Both the position numbers and the translations under genes were made by a program. A stretch of DNA of 64,000 nucleotides, taken from the NCBI RefSeq assembly GCF_000238255.3, contig NZ_CP011039.1, positions 139,501 through 203,500 on the forward strand, given 5' to 3'. This DNA is from Pseudoalteromonas spongiae UST010723-006 (GTDB taxonomy: Bacteria; Pseudomonadota; Gammaproteobacteria; Enterobacterales; Alteromonadaceae). Under the pieces are notes generated by a model that did no database searches, was not told the DNA's origin, and saw nothing but the letters and a program-made list of their open reading frames with translations. Shown piece by piece: positions 1 to 12,163 of this stretch. Within the stretch, counting starts at the first letter, position 1. Each line of letters begins with the position of its first letter.

Positions 1-1
1 G

Positions 2-3000
2 AAACTACACCAGTGTGGTCTTCCTAAGAAAATGGCACTCGAGCTATTCAAGCCATTTATCTACGGTAAATTAGAGCGCCGCGGTATGGCGACTACTATC
101 AAAGCTGCGAAGAAGATGGTAGAGCGAGAAGTACCGGAAGTTTGGGATATCCTAGATGAAGTAATTCGTGAGCACCCGGTTCTACTTAACCGTGCACCAA
201 CACTTCACCGTCTTGGTATCCAGGCGTTTGAACCAGTATTAATCGAAGGTAAAGCGATTCACCTACACCCATTAGTGTGTGCGGCATATAACGCTGACTT
301 CGATGGTGACCAAATGGCGGTACACGTACCGTTAACATTAGAAGCACAGCTAGAAGCACGTGCGCTAATGATGTCAACCAACAACATTCTTTCACCAGCG
401 AACGGTGAGCCAATCATCGTACCTTCACAGGACGTTGTATTAGGTCTTTACTACATGACACGCGATCGCATTAATGCGAACGGTGAAGGTTTAGTATTCA
501 AAGACGCGAAAGAAGCTGAGAAAGCATACCGCACAGGTGTTGCTGACTTACACGCACGCGTTAAAGTTCGTTTAACTGAAACGGTTATCAGTGAAGAAGG
601 CGACAAGAGCGAAATTACACACCTAGTTGAAACAACAGTAGGTCGTGCAATTTTCTCACTAATTATGCCTGAAGGCTTACCATTTGAACTTGTTAACAAG
701 GCAATGGGTAAGAAGCAGATTTCAGGTCTTCTTAACGAGTGTTACCGTCGTCTAGGTCTAAAAGACACAGTAGTGTTTGCTGACCAAGTAATGTACACAG
801 GTTTCCACTACGCGATGAAGTCGGGTGTTTCTATCGGTATTAACGATATGGAAATCCCACCAGTTAAAGCTGAAATCATCGACGCAGCTGAAGCAGAAGT
901 TAACGAAATCAACCAACAGTTCCAGTCTGGTCTTGTAACTGCGGGTGAAAAGTACAACAAAGTTATCGATATCTGGTCACGTGTAAATGAAAACTTATCA
1001 CGTGAAATGATGGCAAACTTATCAAAAGATACTGTAATCAACGCTGAAGGTGTTGAGGAAGAGCAAGACTCATTCAACTCAGTATTTATGATGGCCGACT
1101 CAGGTGCACGTGGTAGCGCCGCTCAGATCCGTCAGTTAGCGGGTATGCGTGGTCTAATGGCACGTCCAGATGGTTCAATCATCGAAACACCAATCACGGC
1201 GAACTTCCGTGAAGGTCTAAACGTACTACAGTACTTCATCTCGACGCACGGTGCGCGTAAAGGTCTTGCCGATACAGCACTTAAGACAGCGAACTCGGGT
1301 TACCTAACGCGTCGTCTAGTAGACGTTGCACAAGACTTAGTAATCAACGAGCAAGACTGTGGTACTGAAGATGGTCTAACAATGAAGCCACTAATTGAAG
1401 GTGGTGACGTTGTTGAGCCGCTACGCGAGCGTGTATTAGGTCGTGTAGTTGCTGAAGACGTATTAAAGCCAGGTACTGAAGAAGTACTTGTTGAGCGTAA
1501 CGTAATGCTTGACGAAAAACTGTGTGACCTTCTAGAAGAGAACTCAGTGGACGAAGTACGCGTACGTTCAGTTATCACATGTGATAACGACTTCGGTGTA
1601 TGTGCTAATTGTTACGGTCGTGACCTTGCACGTGGTCACCTAATTAACCCAGGTGAATCAGTAGGTGTTATCGCAGCTCAATCAATCGGTGAGCCAGGTA
1701 CACAGCTTACGATGCGTACCTTCCACATCGGTGGTGCGGCATCTCGAGCGTCTGCAGAGAACAGTGTACAAGTTAAGAACAACGGTAGCTTAAAGCTGCA
1801 CAACGCTAAATACGTTCTTAACTCAGATGGTAAGATTGTAATCACATCTCGTTCAACTGAAATCACAGTTATCGATGAGCACGGTCGTGAGAAAGAGCGT
1901 TATAAAGTACCTTACGGTGCGGTTCTTTCAGTACAAGATGGTGCTGAAGTAGCTGGTAACGATATCGTTGCGACATGGGATCCGCATAGTCACCCAATCA
2001 TTGTTGAACACGAATCAAAAGTTCAGTTCAGCGACATTGATGACTCAAACGTAGAATCGCAAACAGACGAACTAACTGGTCTTACGCGTATGGTTGTTAA
2101 AGACCTTGCGAAAGTTAACGCGAAAGAACCTAAGTTAATCATTGAAAATGATGAGCGCGGTCTTCAAGAAATCCGTATTCCTTCATTCACTACTATTGAA
2201 GTGACTGATGGTTCAACGGCTGCGGCTGGTGCAGTATTAGCACGTATTCCGCAAGAAGGTTCGAAGACTCGTGATATCACCGGTGGTCTACCTCGAGTTG
2301 CTGACTTATTTGAAGCGCGTAAGCCGAAAGATCCAGCAATTCTTGCAGAAATCACAGGTACTGTTAGTTTCGGTAAAGAAACTAAAGGTAAGAAACGCTT
2401 AGTTATTACACCAGAGCAAGGTGATGCATACGAAGAGATGATTCCGAAATGGCGTCAGCTTAACGTATTCGAAGGTGAATCAGTATCGAAAGGTGAAGTT
2501 ATCGCCGACGGCCCAGAGTCACCACACGATATCCTTCGCCTACGTGGTGTAACTGATGTTGCTAACTACATCGTAAACGAAGTACAAGAAGTATACCGTT
2601 TACAAGGTGTAAAAATTAACGATAAGCACATCGAAACTATCATTCGTCAGATGATCCGTAAGTGCATCATCCTAGACGGTGGTGATACAGAATTCCTAGC
2701 AGGTGAACAAGTTGAAGTGGCGCGCGTAAATATCGCAAACCGTGAACTTGAAGAGCAAGGTAAGATCCCAGCTAAATATGAAATTCAGCTAATGGGTATT
2801 ACTAAAGCATCACTTGCGACAGAATCATTCATTTCTGCAGCATCATTCCAGGAGACAACTCGTGTTCTTACTGATGCAGCGGTAAATGGTAAGAGCGATG
2901 AATTACGTGGTCTTAAAGAAAACGTAATTGTAGGTCGCTTGATTCCGGCGGGTACTGGTTTTGCCTACCACCAAGACCGTATCAATCGTCGCAAACAAGG

Positions 3001-3094
3001 TGAAAGTGTTGAAGAGCAAACAGTTAGTGTAGATGAAGCATCACAAGCACTAACTGATGCACTTAATGCTGGCATCGAAGGCGAGCAAGAATAA
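2..3094 (+). CDS. rpoC: DNA-directed RNA polymerase subunit beta' (3' part, truncated by window edge)
   Basis: This is the catalytic beta' subunit of RNA polymerase. The reading frame is open from base 2, ahead of the first ATG at 32, so the gene begins outside the window. About 1030 residues are visible, equivalent to roughly residue 362 to the end of the 1407-residue E. coli protein. The Mg-binding motif NADFDGD lies at about 290-310, and the second zinc site can be seen as C-x6-C-x2-C ([11 protein letters not shown]) near 1580-1610. The trigger-loop and bridge-helix region is intact. The gene stops at 3092-3094 and is followed by hairpins before rpsL. It is essential and ordinary, and the call is certain. 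Confidence 0.99.
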   Translation, partial: KLHQCGLPKKMALELFKPFIYGKLERRGMATTIKAAKKMVEREVPEVWDILDEVIREHPVLLNRAPTLHRLGIQAFEPVLIEGKAIHLHPLVCAAYNADFDGDQMAVHVPLTLEAQLEARALMMSTNNILSPANGEPIIVPSQDVVLGLYYMTRDRINANGEGLVFKDAKEAEKAYRTGVADLHARVKVRLTETVISEEGDKSEITHLVETTVGRAIFSLIMPEGLPFELVNKAMGKKQISGLLNECYRRLGLKDTVVFADQVMYTGFHYAMKSGVSIGINDMEIPPVKAEIIDAAEAEVNEINQQFQSGLVTAGEKYNKVIDIWSRVNENLSREMMANLSKDTVINAEGVEEEQDSFNSVFMMADSGARGSAAQIRQLAGMRGLMARPDGSIIETPITANFREGLNVLQYFISTHGARKGLADTALKTANSGYLTRRLVDVAQDLVINEQDCGTEDGLTMKPLIEGGDVVEPLRERVLGRVVAEDVLKPGTEEVLVERNVMLDEKLCDLLEENSVDEVRVRSVITCDNDFGVCANCYGRDLARGHLINPGESVGVIAAQSIGEPGTQLTMRTFHIGGAASRASAENSVQVKNNGSLKLHNAKYVLNSDGKIVITSRSTEITVIDEHGREKERYKVPYGAVLSVQDGAEVAGNDIVATWDPHSHPIIVEHESKVQFSDIDDSNVESQTDELTGLTRMVVKDLAKVNAKEPKLIIENDERGLQEIRIPSFTTIEVTDGSTAAAGAVLARIPQEGSKTRDITGGLPRVADLFEARKPKDPAILAEITGTVSFGKETKGKKRLVITPEQGDAYEEMIPKWRQLNVFEGESVSKGEVIADGPESPHDILRLRGVTDVANYIVNEVQEVYRLQGVKINDKHIETIIRQMIRKCIILDGGDTEFLAGEQVEVARVNIANRELEEQGKIPAKYEIQLMGITKASLATESFISAASFQETTRVLTDAAVNGKSDELRGLKENVIVGRLIPAGTGFAYHQDRINRRKQGESVEEQTVSVDEASQALTDALNAGIEGEQE

Positions 3095-3109
3095 CCTTAA
3101 TCGCAACTC

Positions 3110-3142
3110 GCACATATAGCCTAAATTTCGGGCTATATGTGC
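3110..3142 (+). terminator. Hairpin after rpoC
   Basis: A perfect 12-bp inverted repeat (GCACATATAGCC / GGCTATATGTGC) with a 9-nt loop starts 15 bases after the rpoC stop. It has no T-run behind it, so it may be an mRNA 3'-end stabiliser or attenuator rather than a full terminator. A second, T-tailed hairpin follows at 3181-3222. Confidence 0.6.
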
Positions 3143-3180
3143 AGTTTATGTTGACAGGTTAAACTTTGCTCATTAAAATT

Positions 3181-3222
3181 CCGCCACCCTTTTGCTCAGT
3201 GAAGTAAAAGGTCGGATTTTTT
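3181..3222 (+). terminator. Probable rho-independent terminator between rpoC and rpsL
   Basis: An imperfect stem (CCG..ACC..TTTT pairing with AAAAGGTCGG) is followed directly by seven T residues. It lies in the 163-base gap between rpoC and rpsL and would separate, or only partly attenuate, transcription between the rpoBC and str operons. The bulges make its strength uncertain. Confidence 0.55.
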
Positions 3223-3257
3223 TCAGTAGTTTAGTTTAATTTATTAGGAGCTATTTA

Positions 3258-3632
3258 ATGGCAACTATCAACCAGCTAGTGCGTAAGCCACGTCGCAGCA
3301 AGGTTAAATCAAATAACTCAGCTGCGCTTAAGGCTTGTCCTCAAAAGCGTGGCGTATGTACTCGTGTATATACAACAACACCTAAGAAACCAAACTCGGC
3401 TCTACGTAAAGTAGCGCGTGTTCGTTTAACGAACGGTTTCGAAGTAACTTCATACATCGGTGGTGAAGGTCACAACCTTCAAGAGCACAGTGTAATTCTT
3501 ATCCGTGGTGGTCGTGTTAAAGACTTACCAGGTGTACGTTTCCACACTGTTCGCGGTGCACTTGACTGTGCAGGCGTTAACGACCGTCGTCAAGGTCGTT
3601 CTAAGTACGGTGCTAAGCGCCCTAAGGGCTAA
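3258..3632 (+). CDS. rpsL: 30S ribosomal protein S12
   Basis: S12 is a 30S-subunit decoding-centre protein. The 124-residue length and sequence match the family. The [10 protein letters not shown] segment carries K43 and the VKDLPG segment carries K88, with D89 the usual methylthiolation site. The lysines are the wild-type, streptomycin-sensitive residues. An AGGAG ribosome-binding site at 3246-3250 supports the ATG at 3258. It is the first gene of the str operon, followed by rpsG, fusA and tuf. Confidence 0.99.
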   Translation: MATINQLVRKPRRSKVKSNNSAALKACPQKRGVCTRVYTTTPKKPNSALRKVARVRLTNGFEVTSYIGGEGHNLQEHSVILIRGGRVKDLPGVRFHTVRGALDCAGVNDRRQGRSKYGAKRPKG

Positions 3633-4203
<571 letters not shown>

Positions 4204-4230
4204 TAAGCTCTTAAGTTTTAAGAGGATATT

Positions 4231-6348
4231 ATGGCACGTACAACTCCAATTGAGCGTTATCGCAATATCGGTATTTGTGCCCACGTAGATGCGGGTAAAA
4301 CCACCACTACAGAACGTGTTCTTTTCTACACCGGTCTTAGTCATAAGATCGGTGAAGTTCACGACGGTGCCGCAACTATGGACTGGATGGAGCAGGAGCA
4401 AGAGCGTGGTATCACGATCACTTCTGCTGCAACTACATGTTTCTGGAAAGGTATGGACGCTCAGTTCGAAGACCACCGTATCAATATTATTGATACGCCA
4501 GGACACGTAGACTTCACTATCGAAGTAGAGCGTTCTTTACGCGTACTCGATGGTGCGGTTGTAGTACTTTGTGCTTCATCTGGTGTCCAGCCACAAACGG
4601 AAACGGTGTGGCGACAAGCAAATAAATATGAAGTACCACGCATGATCTTTGTTAATAAGATGGACCGCGTAGGTGCTGACTTCTTGATGGTAGTTGAGCA
4701 GGTTAAGAGCCGTTTAGGCGCTGTACCTGTACCAATCCAACTTGCTATCGGTGCTGAAGACGACTTCAAAGGAGTCGTTGATCTTATCAAGATGAAAGCG
4801 ATTAACTGGTCTGAAGAAGACCAGGGCATGAGCTTCACTTACGAAGATATTCCTGCTGACCTTCAAGACCTTGCTGAAGAATGGCGTGCTCATTTAGTTG
4901 AGTCTGCTGCTGAAGCAAACGAAGAGTTAATGGAAAAGTACCTAGAAGATGGTGAATTAACGGAAGAAGAAATCAAAGCAGCAATTCGTCAACGTACGCT
5001 TGCGAACGAAATCGTTCCAATGGCCTGTGGTTCTGCATTTAAGAACAAAGGTGTACAAGCGGTACTTGATGCTGTGATTGAATTCATGCCGTCACCAACT
5101 GAAGTTAAGCAAATCCAAGGTGTTTTAGACGACGGCGAGACAGAAGAAGAACGTCCTGCTGATGACAATGCACCATTTGCGGCGCTTGCATTTAAAATTG
5201 CAACCGACCCATTTGTTGGAACGCTAACTTTCTTCCGCGTTTACTCAGGTGTTGTAGCCACTGGTGATACAGTTTACAACCCAGTTAAAGCTAAACGTGA
5301 GCGTTTTGGTCGTATTGTGCAAATGCACTCAAATGACCGTCAAGAGATTAAAGAAGTTCGCGCTGGCGACATCGCGGCAGCAATTGGTCTGAAAGATGTA
5401 ACAACAGGTGACACTCTGTGTTCACTTGATTCGCACATTACACTTGAGCGTATGGAATTCCCTGAGCCAGTAATTTCAGTTGCGGTTGAACCGCGTACCA
5501 AAGCTGACCAAGAAAAAATGGGTATCGCGTTAGGTAAACTAGCGGCTGAAGATCCATCTTTCCGTGTCGAAACAGATGAAGAATCAGGCCAGACCATCAT
5601 TTCAGGAATGGGCGAACTTCACTTAGATATTATCGTTGATCGTATGAAACGTGAATTCAGCGTTGAATGTAACGTTGGTAAACCTCAGGTTGCGTATCGT
5701 GAAGCTATCCGCTCAACTGTTGAAGTTGAAGGTAAGTTTGTACGTCAGTCTGGTGGTCGCGGACAATATGGTCACGTTTGGCTGAAACTTGAGCCAATGG
5801 ACTTTACGGAAGAAGATGCTGAAAACTTCGAATTCGTTAACGAAATCGTTGGTGGCGCTGTTCCAAAAGAGTACATTCCTGCGGTAGAAAAAGGTGTTGC
5901 TGAGCAAATGCAAAATGGTGTATTAGCTGGCTTCCCTGTATTAGGCGTTAAAGCGACGCTATATGATGGTTCATTCCATGATGTAGACTCGAATGAAATG
6001 GCGTTTAAGATCGCAGGTTCTATGGCATTCAAGAAAGGTGCGCTTGAAGCGAACCCAGCCTTATTAGAACCGGTTATGAAGGTTGAAGTTATCACCCCTG
6101 AAGAAAACATGGGTGATGTAGTAGGCGACCTAAACCGTCGTCGCGGTATGATCGAAGGCATGGACGAAGCGCCAGGTGGTCTTAAGCAAGTAAACGCACA
6201 AGTGCCGCTTGCTGAGATGTTCGGTTATGCAACAGACCTTCGTTCTGCAACACAAGGGCGTGCTTCGTACTCGATGGAATTCCTCAAGTACGCAGAAGCA
6301 TCTTCAAATGTTGCAGACGCAATTATTGCAGCTCGCGCTGTTAAGTAA
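4231..6348 (+). CDS. fusA: Elongation factor G
   Basis: EF-G is the GTPase that drives ribosomal translocation. The 705-residue product has the G-domain motifs AHVDAGKTT (near residue 17), DTPGHVD and NKMD, followed by domains II-V. Its length matches classical EF-G (704 in E. coli), so it is the main housekeeping copy, not an EF-G2 paralogue. An AGAGGA site lies before the ATG. It sits 27 bases after rpsG and 61 bases before tuf. Confidence 0.99.
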   Translation: MARTTPIERYRNIGICAHVDAGKTTTTERVLFYTGLSHKIGEVHDGAATMDWMEQEQERGITITSAATTCFWKGMDAQFEDHRINIIDTPGHVDFTIEVERSLRVLDGAVVVLCASSGVQPQTETVWRQANKYEVPRMIFVNKMDRVGADFLMVVEQVKSRLGAVPVPIQLAIGAEDDFKGVVDLIKMKAINWSEEDQGMSFTYEDIPADLQDLAEEWRAHLVESAAEANEELMEKYLEDGELTEEEIKAAIRQRTLANEIVPMACGSAFKNKGVQAVLDAVIEFMPSPTEVKQIQGVLDDGETEEERPADDNAPFAALAFKIATDPFVGTLTFFRVYSGVVATGDTVYNPVKAKRERFGRIVQMHSNDRQEIKEVRAGDIAAAIGLKDVTTGDTLCSLDSHITLERMEFPEPVISVAVEPRTKADQEKMGIALGKLAAEDPSFRVETDEESGQTIISGMGELHLDIIVDRMKREFSVECNVGKPQVAYREAIRSTVEVEGKFVRQSGGRGQYGHVWLKLEPMDFTEEDAENFEFVNEIVGGAVPKEYIPAVEKGVAEQMQNGVLAGFPVLGVKATLYDGSFHDVDSNEMAFKIAGSMAFKKGALEANPALLEPVMKVEVITPEENMGDVVGDLNRRRGMIEGMDEAPGGLKQVNAQVPLAEMFGYATDLRSATQGRASYSMEFLKYAEASSNVADAIIAARAVK

Positions 6349-6358
6349 TTTTAGTTCG

Positions 6359-6381
6359 GTCCGATTCATGTGGGATCGGAC
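6359..6381 (+). terminator. Hairpin in the fusA-tuf gap
   Basis: A 7-bp stem (GTCCGAT / ATCGGAC) with a 9-nt loop starts 11 bases after the fusA stop and is followed by a T-rich stretch (TTTAATTTC). It could attenuate read-through into tuf or mark an RNA processing site. The tail is too mixed for a confident terminator call. Confidence 0.4.
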
Positions 6382-6409
6382 TTTAATTTCTTTATAGGAA
6401 TTTAAGAAA

Positions 6410-7594
6410 ATGGCAAAAGAAAAGTTTGAACGTTCGAAACCGCACGTAAACGTAGGTACAATCGGCCACGTTGACCACGGTAAAACAACTCTAACAGCAG
6501 CAATCACTAACGTACTTGCAAAAGTATACGGTGGTGAAGCGAAAGACTTCGCAGCAATCGATAACGCTCCAGAAGAGCGTGAGCGTGGTATCACAATCTC
6601 AACTTCACACGTTGAGTACGATACACCAACTCGTCACTACGCACACGTAGACTGTCCAGGACACGCGGATTATGTTAAAAACATGATCACAGGTGCTGCA
6701 CAGATGGACGGCGCAATCCTAGTAGTAGCAGCGACTGATGGCCCAATGCCACAGACACGTGAGCACATCCTTCTTTCACGTCAGGTTGGTGTACCTTACA
6801 TCATCGTATTCATGAACAAATGTGACATGGTTGACGACGAAGAACTACTAGAGCTAGTAGAGATGGAAGTTCGTGAACTTCTTTCAGAGTACGATTTCCC
6901 AGGTGACGACCTACCACTAATCCAAGGTTCAGCTCTTAAAGCACTAGAAGGCGAGAAAGAGTGGGAAGACAAGATTGTTGAGCTTGCAGAAGCACTAGAC
7001 ACTTACATCCCAGAGCCAGAGCGTGACATCGATAAGCCATTCATCATGCCTATCGAAGACGTATTCTCAATCCAGGGTCGTGGTACAGTAGTAACAGGCC
7101 GTGTTGAAGCTGGTATCATCAACGTGAACGACGAAGTAGAAATCGTAGGTATTAAAGAAACTACGACTACTACTTGTACGGGTGTTGAAATGTTCCGTAA
7201 GCTTCTAGACGAAGGCCGTGCTGGTGAGAACATTGGTGCACTTCTACGTGGTACTAAGCGTGATGAAGTTGAGCGTGGTCAGGTTCTATGTAAGCCTGGT
7301 TCAATCAAGCCACACACTAAGTTCACTTCAGAAGTATACGTACTATCTAAAGATGAAGGTGGTCGTCACACGCCATTCTTCAAAGGCTACCGTCCACAGT
7401 TCTACTTCCGTACAACTGACGTAACAGGTGATATCCAATTACCAGATGGCGTAGAAATGGTAATGCCAGGCGACAACATCAAGATGACTGTTGAGCTAAT
7501 CGTTCCAATCGCGATGGACGAAGGTCTACGTTTCGCGATCCGTGAAGGTGGCCGTACAGTAGGTGCTGGTGTTGTAGCAACTATCGAAGACTAA
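6410..7594 (+). CDS. tuf: Elongation factor Tu
   Basis: EF-Tu delivers aminoacyl-tRNA to the ribosome. The 394-residue length equals that of E. coli EF-Tu. The GTPase motifs [17 protein letters not shown] and NKCD are all present, and the C-terminal half carries the conserved GGRHTPF and [13 protein letters not shown] segments. Codon use is strongly biased, as expected for a very highly expressed gene. It is the last gene of the str operon, closed by a strong terminator. Confidence 0.99.
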   Translation: MAKEKFERSKPHVNVGTIGHVDHGKTTLTAAITNVLAKVYGGEAKDFAAIDNAPEERERGITISTSHVEYDTPTRHYAHVDCPGHADYVKNMITGAAQMDGAILVVAATDGPMPQTREHILLSRQVGVPYIIVFMNKCDMVDDEELLELVEMEVRELLSEYDFPGDDLPLIQGSALKALEGEKEWEDKIVELAEALDTYIPEPERDIDKPFIMPIEDVFSIQGRGTVVTGRVEAGIINVNDEVEIVGIKETTTTTCTGVEMFRKLLDEGRAGENIGALLRGTKRDEVERGQVLCKPGSIKPHTKFTSEVYVLSKDEGGRHTPFFKGYRPQFYFRTTDVTGDIQLPDGVEMVMPGDNIKMTVELIVPIAMDEGLRFAIREGGRTVGAGVVATIED

Positions 7595-7621
7595 TTCTTG
7601 ATAGTTAATGCATAAGCATTG

Positions 7622-7651
7622 AAAAACCCGAGTTTAGGCTCGGGTTTTTTT
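7622..7651 (+). terminator. Rho-independent terminator of the str operon
   Basis: An 11-bp stem (AAAAACCCGAG / CTCGGGTTTTT) with a 6-nt loop ends in seven T residues, 28 bases after the tuf stop. It is a textbook intrinsic terminator. Confidence 0.95.
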
Positions 7652-8068
7652 ATGTCAAAAATACCGATACTTTGTTTAATTTAACGTTCTCGTTTCACAT
7701 CATTTTATATTACCGATCGTTTGGCGATAACTTGCCTTGAACAGCCGTTCAGAAACAGTGTACTTAGCTTTTAAGCATATTACTTTGTAGAGCAGTTGAA
7801 TGAATGGAACTTCCTCATTCGCTATTCATTAATATTCAGCGTTACTTATTACCCCATATCGCACTTGTTGCACAATTAACGCTTCGCTATCCCAAGAGTT
7901 AAGTATTGCTCTAGTGCTTCAAAAGCCTAATGCGATCTGTTACCCGCTATAATTTTATATAGTTGCTGTAGTCAGCACGTGAAACATTTAAGCATTTGAT
8001 TAATCGTATTATGAACTAACTTTTGTGCTATGTTTAAACAGTTCATTATACAAAATAAGGCTTACTGA
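7652..8068. other. Intergenic region between tuf and the hybrid kinase
   Basis: These 417 bases of AT-rich DNA hold no convincing gene, RNA or repeat. The only functional element recognised is an AAGG ribosome-binding site at 8057-8060, 8 bases before the kinase ATG. The kinase promoter must lie here, but no strong -35/-10 pair stands out. Confidence 0.6.
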
Positions 8069-10780
8069 ATGCCGCTTACTCTTACAAGATTACTTCGCAA
8101 CGATGTAGTTATTTTTGTACTCATCGTGCTTGGTTATTATTCTTTTGGTGTATTCGGTACTTTCTTTCGTATAGAGCCTGGTTTTGCGAGTGCAGTATGG
8201 CCAGCTGCTGGGTACGCCGCAATTGTCGCACTGCGCTATGGTAGTAAGGCATATATACCAATCTTTGTCGGCGCTTTACTGGCAAATATTTATAGTTCAG
8301 GAAACGATATTTTTTCCATTTCTGCTTCCGATTTAATGTGGAACAGTGTTCGTGCGGCGGGCGCTTTGTTGCAGGCTGTCATTAGCTGTTTGCTCCTAAA
8401 AAAATTGTGTGATTTTCCACTTAGCTTAAATGCAGCAAAACCTTTGTTAAAAGCGCTAGTTTTAGTCAGTCCGTTTGCTTGTATGGTGTCTGCAACAGTT
8501 GGTACCAGCTCTTTATACTTACAGGGCATTATTCCATTTAGTATCGTCGATTTTGTTTGGTTCACTTGGTGGGTTGGTGACAGTGTTGGCGTGCTGTTTT
8601 TCTTCCCATTATTTGGCATGTTACTTCCATCTAAGCTTTTTAGCCCAGTGAGTAACGTTAAAGTTGTATTGGTTACTGGTACCTTATTGCTGATATCCGT
8701 GTGCTTTACATTTTCTTATTCAAAAGAAGTGTATCGTAAAAATTTAAACCTAACTTTCGCAGATATTACTGAAAAGAAAGTTTACGAATTACAAATACTC
8801 AAACGACAAATCGAAACTAACCTGTTTGCTTTGGCAACTTTGTTTCGTAATGGTATTGATCCCAATATTGATGAATTTCAGTTAATTGCATCATCTCTTA
8901 ATAATGGCGGTATTCCTTACCGTGCAATTGCTTGGTTAGATTGTTTAGAGCGTGAAGAGTTAGAAGTTTGGTATGAAAAACAGTCTGAACGAGGGCTAGA
9001 AGGATCAAAACTTAGAATCATCGATGAAAGCAGGCAGTTTTCACAAATTTTTCCAATCAGTCTAACAGCGCCATACGCTACTAATAGTTTGGCTATTGGT
9101 CTCGATTTAGCGAGTCACCCAATTGCAGGTGATACCGTATTTGAAGCGATAAATGCACGGGCAATTAAAGCAACACCGCCGGTTCGCTTACAGCAACAAT
9201 CAGATAAATTAACAGGCAATGTAATTTACTTTCCGGTATTTAGAAATAGTGACGACAAGCTATTAGGTATCGCCGAAGTGGTGATTGAAGTTGATAAGTC
9301 GCTTGAAAAGCTAATGCTTGAGGATGCCTCTTCAGATTATTATCATTTTTCAATTTCAGACAAGCAATCGCCTAGTTCGCCGTACGTTGCAGGTTTAGAA
9401 CAGCAACATAATACGAGCCATAGTCTACACTTCGCTAAATCTTATCAGTTAGCATGGTTTGGCCGTGATTGGCTGGTTCATTTTGAGAGTACCGATAGTT
9501 TTGAAAATACCAAAAAGGATTGGTTAAGTTGGCTTACACTTATTGTGGGTTTTATTATTGCAGCAATTGGTGTGATGTTTACTTTAATTATTGCGGGTTT
9601 TAACGATCAGCTAAAGCGTAAGGTAAAAGACAAAACAGCACAATTAGCCACAGTAATTGAACAACTCAAAAAAGCAGATCAAGTAAAGAACGAATTTATT
9701 GCAAACATGAGCCATGAAATTCGTACCCCGTTAAATGTTGTTTTATCCACATTGCAATTGCTAAGAAAATCCAAACAAGCGGCAAAAGAGCAAGAGCTCA
9801 CTGACAGTGCGCTTTCTTCAGGTAAAACACTGCTAACTATAATTAATGATATTCTCGATATATCTAAGTTAGAAGCCGGAAAACTCGAAATTGAATCTAC
9901 CGAATTTGATTTAGAAAAATTGGTTAAAGACACGGTAACTGAGCAAAAGAGTATTGCAGATGTAAAACGATTAGTAGTGAAACTACATTCAACCTCTTCA
10001 GTAACAGGTGTGTGGAAAGGTGACCCGACACGTATTAAGCAGATCTTACTCAACTTAATTAGTAACTCGATTAAGTTTACAGACTCAGGTCAAATTGACG
10101 TCAAGGTTGTAAAGTATAAGCGAGGTATTAAAGTCGAAGTAGCAGATTCAGGTATTGGTATGAGCGATACCCAAGTAACACGTTTGTTCGAACGCTTTGA
10201 ACAAGCAGATACGTCGACAACACGGCGATTCGGAGGCACAGGTTTAGGGCTTGCAATCGTTGCACAACTCGTTCACTTAATGAAAGGTAAAATTGAAGTG
10301 ACGAGTGAACTAAATAAAGGTTCTCAATTTAAGCTCACAATTCCATTGATACACGAAAGTCGTGAAGTATTAAAACCACGAGATGATGCACAGTTAACGA
10401 TGCCGTCACTCAATGGCACAACCATTTTGTTGGCTGAAGATAATAAAGTAAATCAAACTGTGTTTAAGGCAATTATGGCGCCAGCGAAAGCAACACTATT
10501 AATCGCTGAAAATGGAAAACAAGCAATCGACTTGTTTCAACAAGAAAACCCAGCCATCATTTTTATGGATATTCAAATGCCAGAGATGGATGGTGAACAA
10601 GCTTGCAAATATATTCGGCAACTAAATAACACCATCCCAATAGTAGCGCTAACAGCAAACGTACTTGAAAGTGATGTAACAAGGTATTTAAGTGAAGGGT
10701 TTAACGTTCATCTTGCAAAACCCATCGATATTAATAAATTAATTGAGACCTTAGTCCAGTTAACTGTAACTAGCGAATAA
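8069..10780 (+). CDS. Hybrid sensor histidine kinase (MASE1-CHASE-HisKA-HATPase-REC)
   Basis: This is a 903-residue membrane-bound signalling kinase. Residues about 10-210 form a multi-helix MASE1-type membrane domain. A periplasmic CHASE-like domain (about 230-450) follows, then another membrane helix near 490-515. The HisKA motif NMSHEIRTP places the phospho-accepting histidine at H549. The ATPase N, G1 and G2 boxes follow (NLISNSIKF, DSGIGM, GGTGLGLAI). A C-terminal receiver has the acidic pocket AEDN and the phosphorylated D834 in FMDIQMPEMDG. No HPt protein or response regulator gene lies next to it, so the partner and stimulus are unknown. The start is supported by AAGG at 8057. Confidence 0.93.
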   Translation: MPLTLTRLLRNDVVIFVLIVLGYYSFGVFGTFFRIEPGFASAVWPAAGYAAIVALRYGSKAYIPIFVGALLANIYSSGNDIFSISASDLMWNSVRAAGALLQAVISCLLLKKLCDFPLSLNAAKPLLKALVLVSPFACMVSATVGTSSLYLQGIIPFSIVDFVWFTWWVGDSVGVLFFFPLFGMLLPSKLFSPVSNVKVVLVTGTLLLISVCFTFSYSKEVYRKNLNLTFADITEKKVYELQILKRQIETNLFALATLFRNGIDPNIDEFQLIASSLNNGGIPYRAIAWLDCLEREELEVWYEKQSERGLEGSKLRIIDESRQFSQIFPISLTAPYATNSLAIGLDLASHPIAGDTVFEAINARAIKATPPVRLQQQSDKLTGNVIYFPVFRNSDDKLLGIAEVVIEVDKSLEKLMLEDASSDYYHFSISDKQSPSSPYVAGLEQQHNTSHSLHFAKSYQLAWFGRDWLVHFESTDSFENTKKDWLSWLTLIVGFIIAAIGVMFTLIIAGFNDQLKRKVKDKTAQLATVIEQLKKADQVKNEFIANMSHEIRTPLNVVLSTLQLLRKSKQAAKEQELTDSALSSGKTLLTIINDILDISKLEAGKLEIESTEFDLEKLVKDTVTEQKSIADVKRLVVKLHSTSSVTGVWKGDPTRIKQILLNLISNSIKFTDSGQIDVKVVKYKRGIKVEVADSGIGMSDTQVTRLFERFEQADTSTTRRFGGTGLGLAIVAQLVHLMKGKIEVTSELNKGSQFKLTIPLIHESREVLKPRDDAQLTMPSLNGTTILLAEDNKVNQTVFKAIMAPAKATLLIAENGKQAIDLFQQENPAIIFMDIQMPEMDGEQACKYIRQLNNTIPIVALTANVLESDVTRYLSEGFNVHLAKPIDINKLIETLVQLTVTSE

Positions 10781-10803
10781 CATATTAGAACGCCAAGTGT
10801 ACG

Positions 10804-11214
10804 CTAGTCGCTATTTCGCTCAGAAGGCAGATCACTTAAATACTCAACAAACTCCACTTCAAATCCGTCAGGGTCAATAAAATAGGCATTTTTACGAAAA
10901 GGATGCTCACTGCCCTTATCGACAAAAAAGCCTGCGTCACACATACGCATTATGAGTGCATCTAAATTACTCACAACATAGGCAAAGTGCGCGAGTCCTG
11001 TTTGATGACCAGAGAGTTTTCTTATCTCTCCCTCACCATGGTCACTGAATGCAATATAATTTAAATCGTCGCCAAAGTGCAGCCATTGCTGTGCCTTGCC
11101 GTACCACTCTCCACTTCCTTTTGAGCGAATTCTCCAGTGTGGAAAAGCTGCTTGATAAAAAGTCAGTGACTTATTTAGATCAGTAACAACTAAATTAACG
11201 TGTTCCAAAAACAT
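10804..11214 (-). CDS. VOC (glyoxalase/bleomycin-resistance) family protein
   Basis: This is a 136-residue single vicinal-oxygen-chelate domain. The opening MFLEHVNLVVTDL is the standard first strand with a metal-ligand histidine, and the end FIDPDGFEVEFVEYLSD is the typical closing strand with glutamate ligands. Family members include lyases, dioxygenases and resistance proteins, and the substrate cannot be told from sequence. It converges with the hybrid kinase gene across a gap of about 23 bases and looks like a single-gene unit. Confidence 0.85.
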   Translation of the reverse strand: MFLEHVNLVVTDLNKSLTFYQAAFPHWRIRSKGSGEWYGKAQQWLHFGDDLNYIAFSDHGEGEIRKLSGHQTGLAHFAYVVSNLDALIMRMCDAGFFVDKGSEHPFRKNAYFIDPDGFEVEFVEYLSDLPSERNSD

Positions 11215-11424
11215 TGTGGTTCCTTATTTTAATGGTGAAGTAGATACCAAGATTGAATATTTGTTTAAAGTACAAAGGTAGCGTGTAAATGAGTTCATAA
11301 AATCACTCCTTAAATTGAGAAAGCAGGATGACTATAAAAGCTCAAGTTAGATTGAGGTAAAGCACTATTTATATTTTTTTAACAGCGGTTTTGTGTGATG
11401 ATTGAAAAATTATTGGTCAAATGA

Positions 11425-11922
11425 GTGATAGCAGTGGAAGTAGTTGTAGTAGAACAAACCAACATGCGTGTGTATTTAAACTTGTTGCAAGGGTATGAAG
11501 CCGAGTTTTCAAAAATCACAGGTAAATTACCTAACCACATGGGACTGTTCGATCTCGACACAGAGCTGGTTGCTAATGTTTTTGGTTTGCTCTGTTATTT
11601 AGAAGGTAAGCCAATTGGATTTGCAGCAATAAAACGAGTTGATAGTAAACAATTTGAGGTGTGTGAGTTTTACATAGTTCCAAGTTTAAGAGAGCAAGGG
11701 TTAGGAAGTAGATTCGCGAGTTGGATTTGGCAGCATTATGGTGGTGCATGGCAGATTAAACAGATTGCGGGTGCAAGCAAGGCAACGCAATTTTGGCGAA
11801 ACGCAATCACAAGCTTCAATGCAAACTACTCTGAAACAAAGATTAATGATGAATATTGGGGTGAGGTAACGCAGCAATCATTTAATACTGAGGCCCAAAA
11901 TTCACAAGTAAACTCGCTTTAA
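11425..11922 (+). CDS. GNAT family N-acetyltransferase
   Basis: This is an acetyl-CoA-dependent acyltransferase of about 165 residues. The core can be seen as the strand FAAIKRV and the CoA-binding loop in VPSLREQGLGSRFASWIW, which matches the Q/R-x-x-G-x-G/A signature. The start is uncertain. The GTG at 11425, a GTG at 11434 and the ATG at 11464 are all possible, and none has a good ribosome-binding site. The longer form keeps the expected first strand (VEVVVVEQ), so it is preferred. The acceptor substrate is unknown. Confidence 0.8.
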   Translation: MIAVEVVVVEQTNMRVYLNLLQGYEAEFSKITGKLPNHMGLFDLDTELVANVFGLLCYLEGKPIGFAAIKRVDSKQFEVCEFYIVPSLREQGLGSRFASWIWQHYGGAWQIKQIAGASKATQFWRNAITSFNANYSETKINDEYWGEVTQQSFNTEAQNSQVNSL

Positions 11923-11984
11923 AGGGCATTTTTTATAAGAAAACGTACAAAAATGAGCTGTTTTGTACGTATTTCACCCAAACG

Positions 11985-12050
11985 ATCCAAAAAACTAAAA
12001 AAAGTTTGAAATAGGGGTTGATCCAAATTCGGATCTCTCTATAATGCGCC
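11985..12050 (+). promoter_or_regulatory. rRNA operon promoter P1 with UP-like A-tracts
   Basis: A -35 box TTGATC (12018-12023), a 16-base spacer and a perfect -10 box TATAAT (12040-12045) are followed by a GC-rich discriminator (GCGCC), as in stringently controlled rrn P1 promoters. Phased A-tracts between 11987 and 12010 look like an UP element. The spacer holds a GATCC/GGATC inverted repeat at 12020-12035. Confidence 0.88.
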
Positions 12051-12163
12051 TCCACAAACACGGGGAACGACGCAGCATAGCAGCGAATCACGAGTTGGTT
12101 GAGTCAAGTAAAACTGAGTTTTGAACGTTTTCAAAATAAAAAGAAAATAATCAAAATTAAGTG

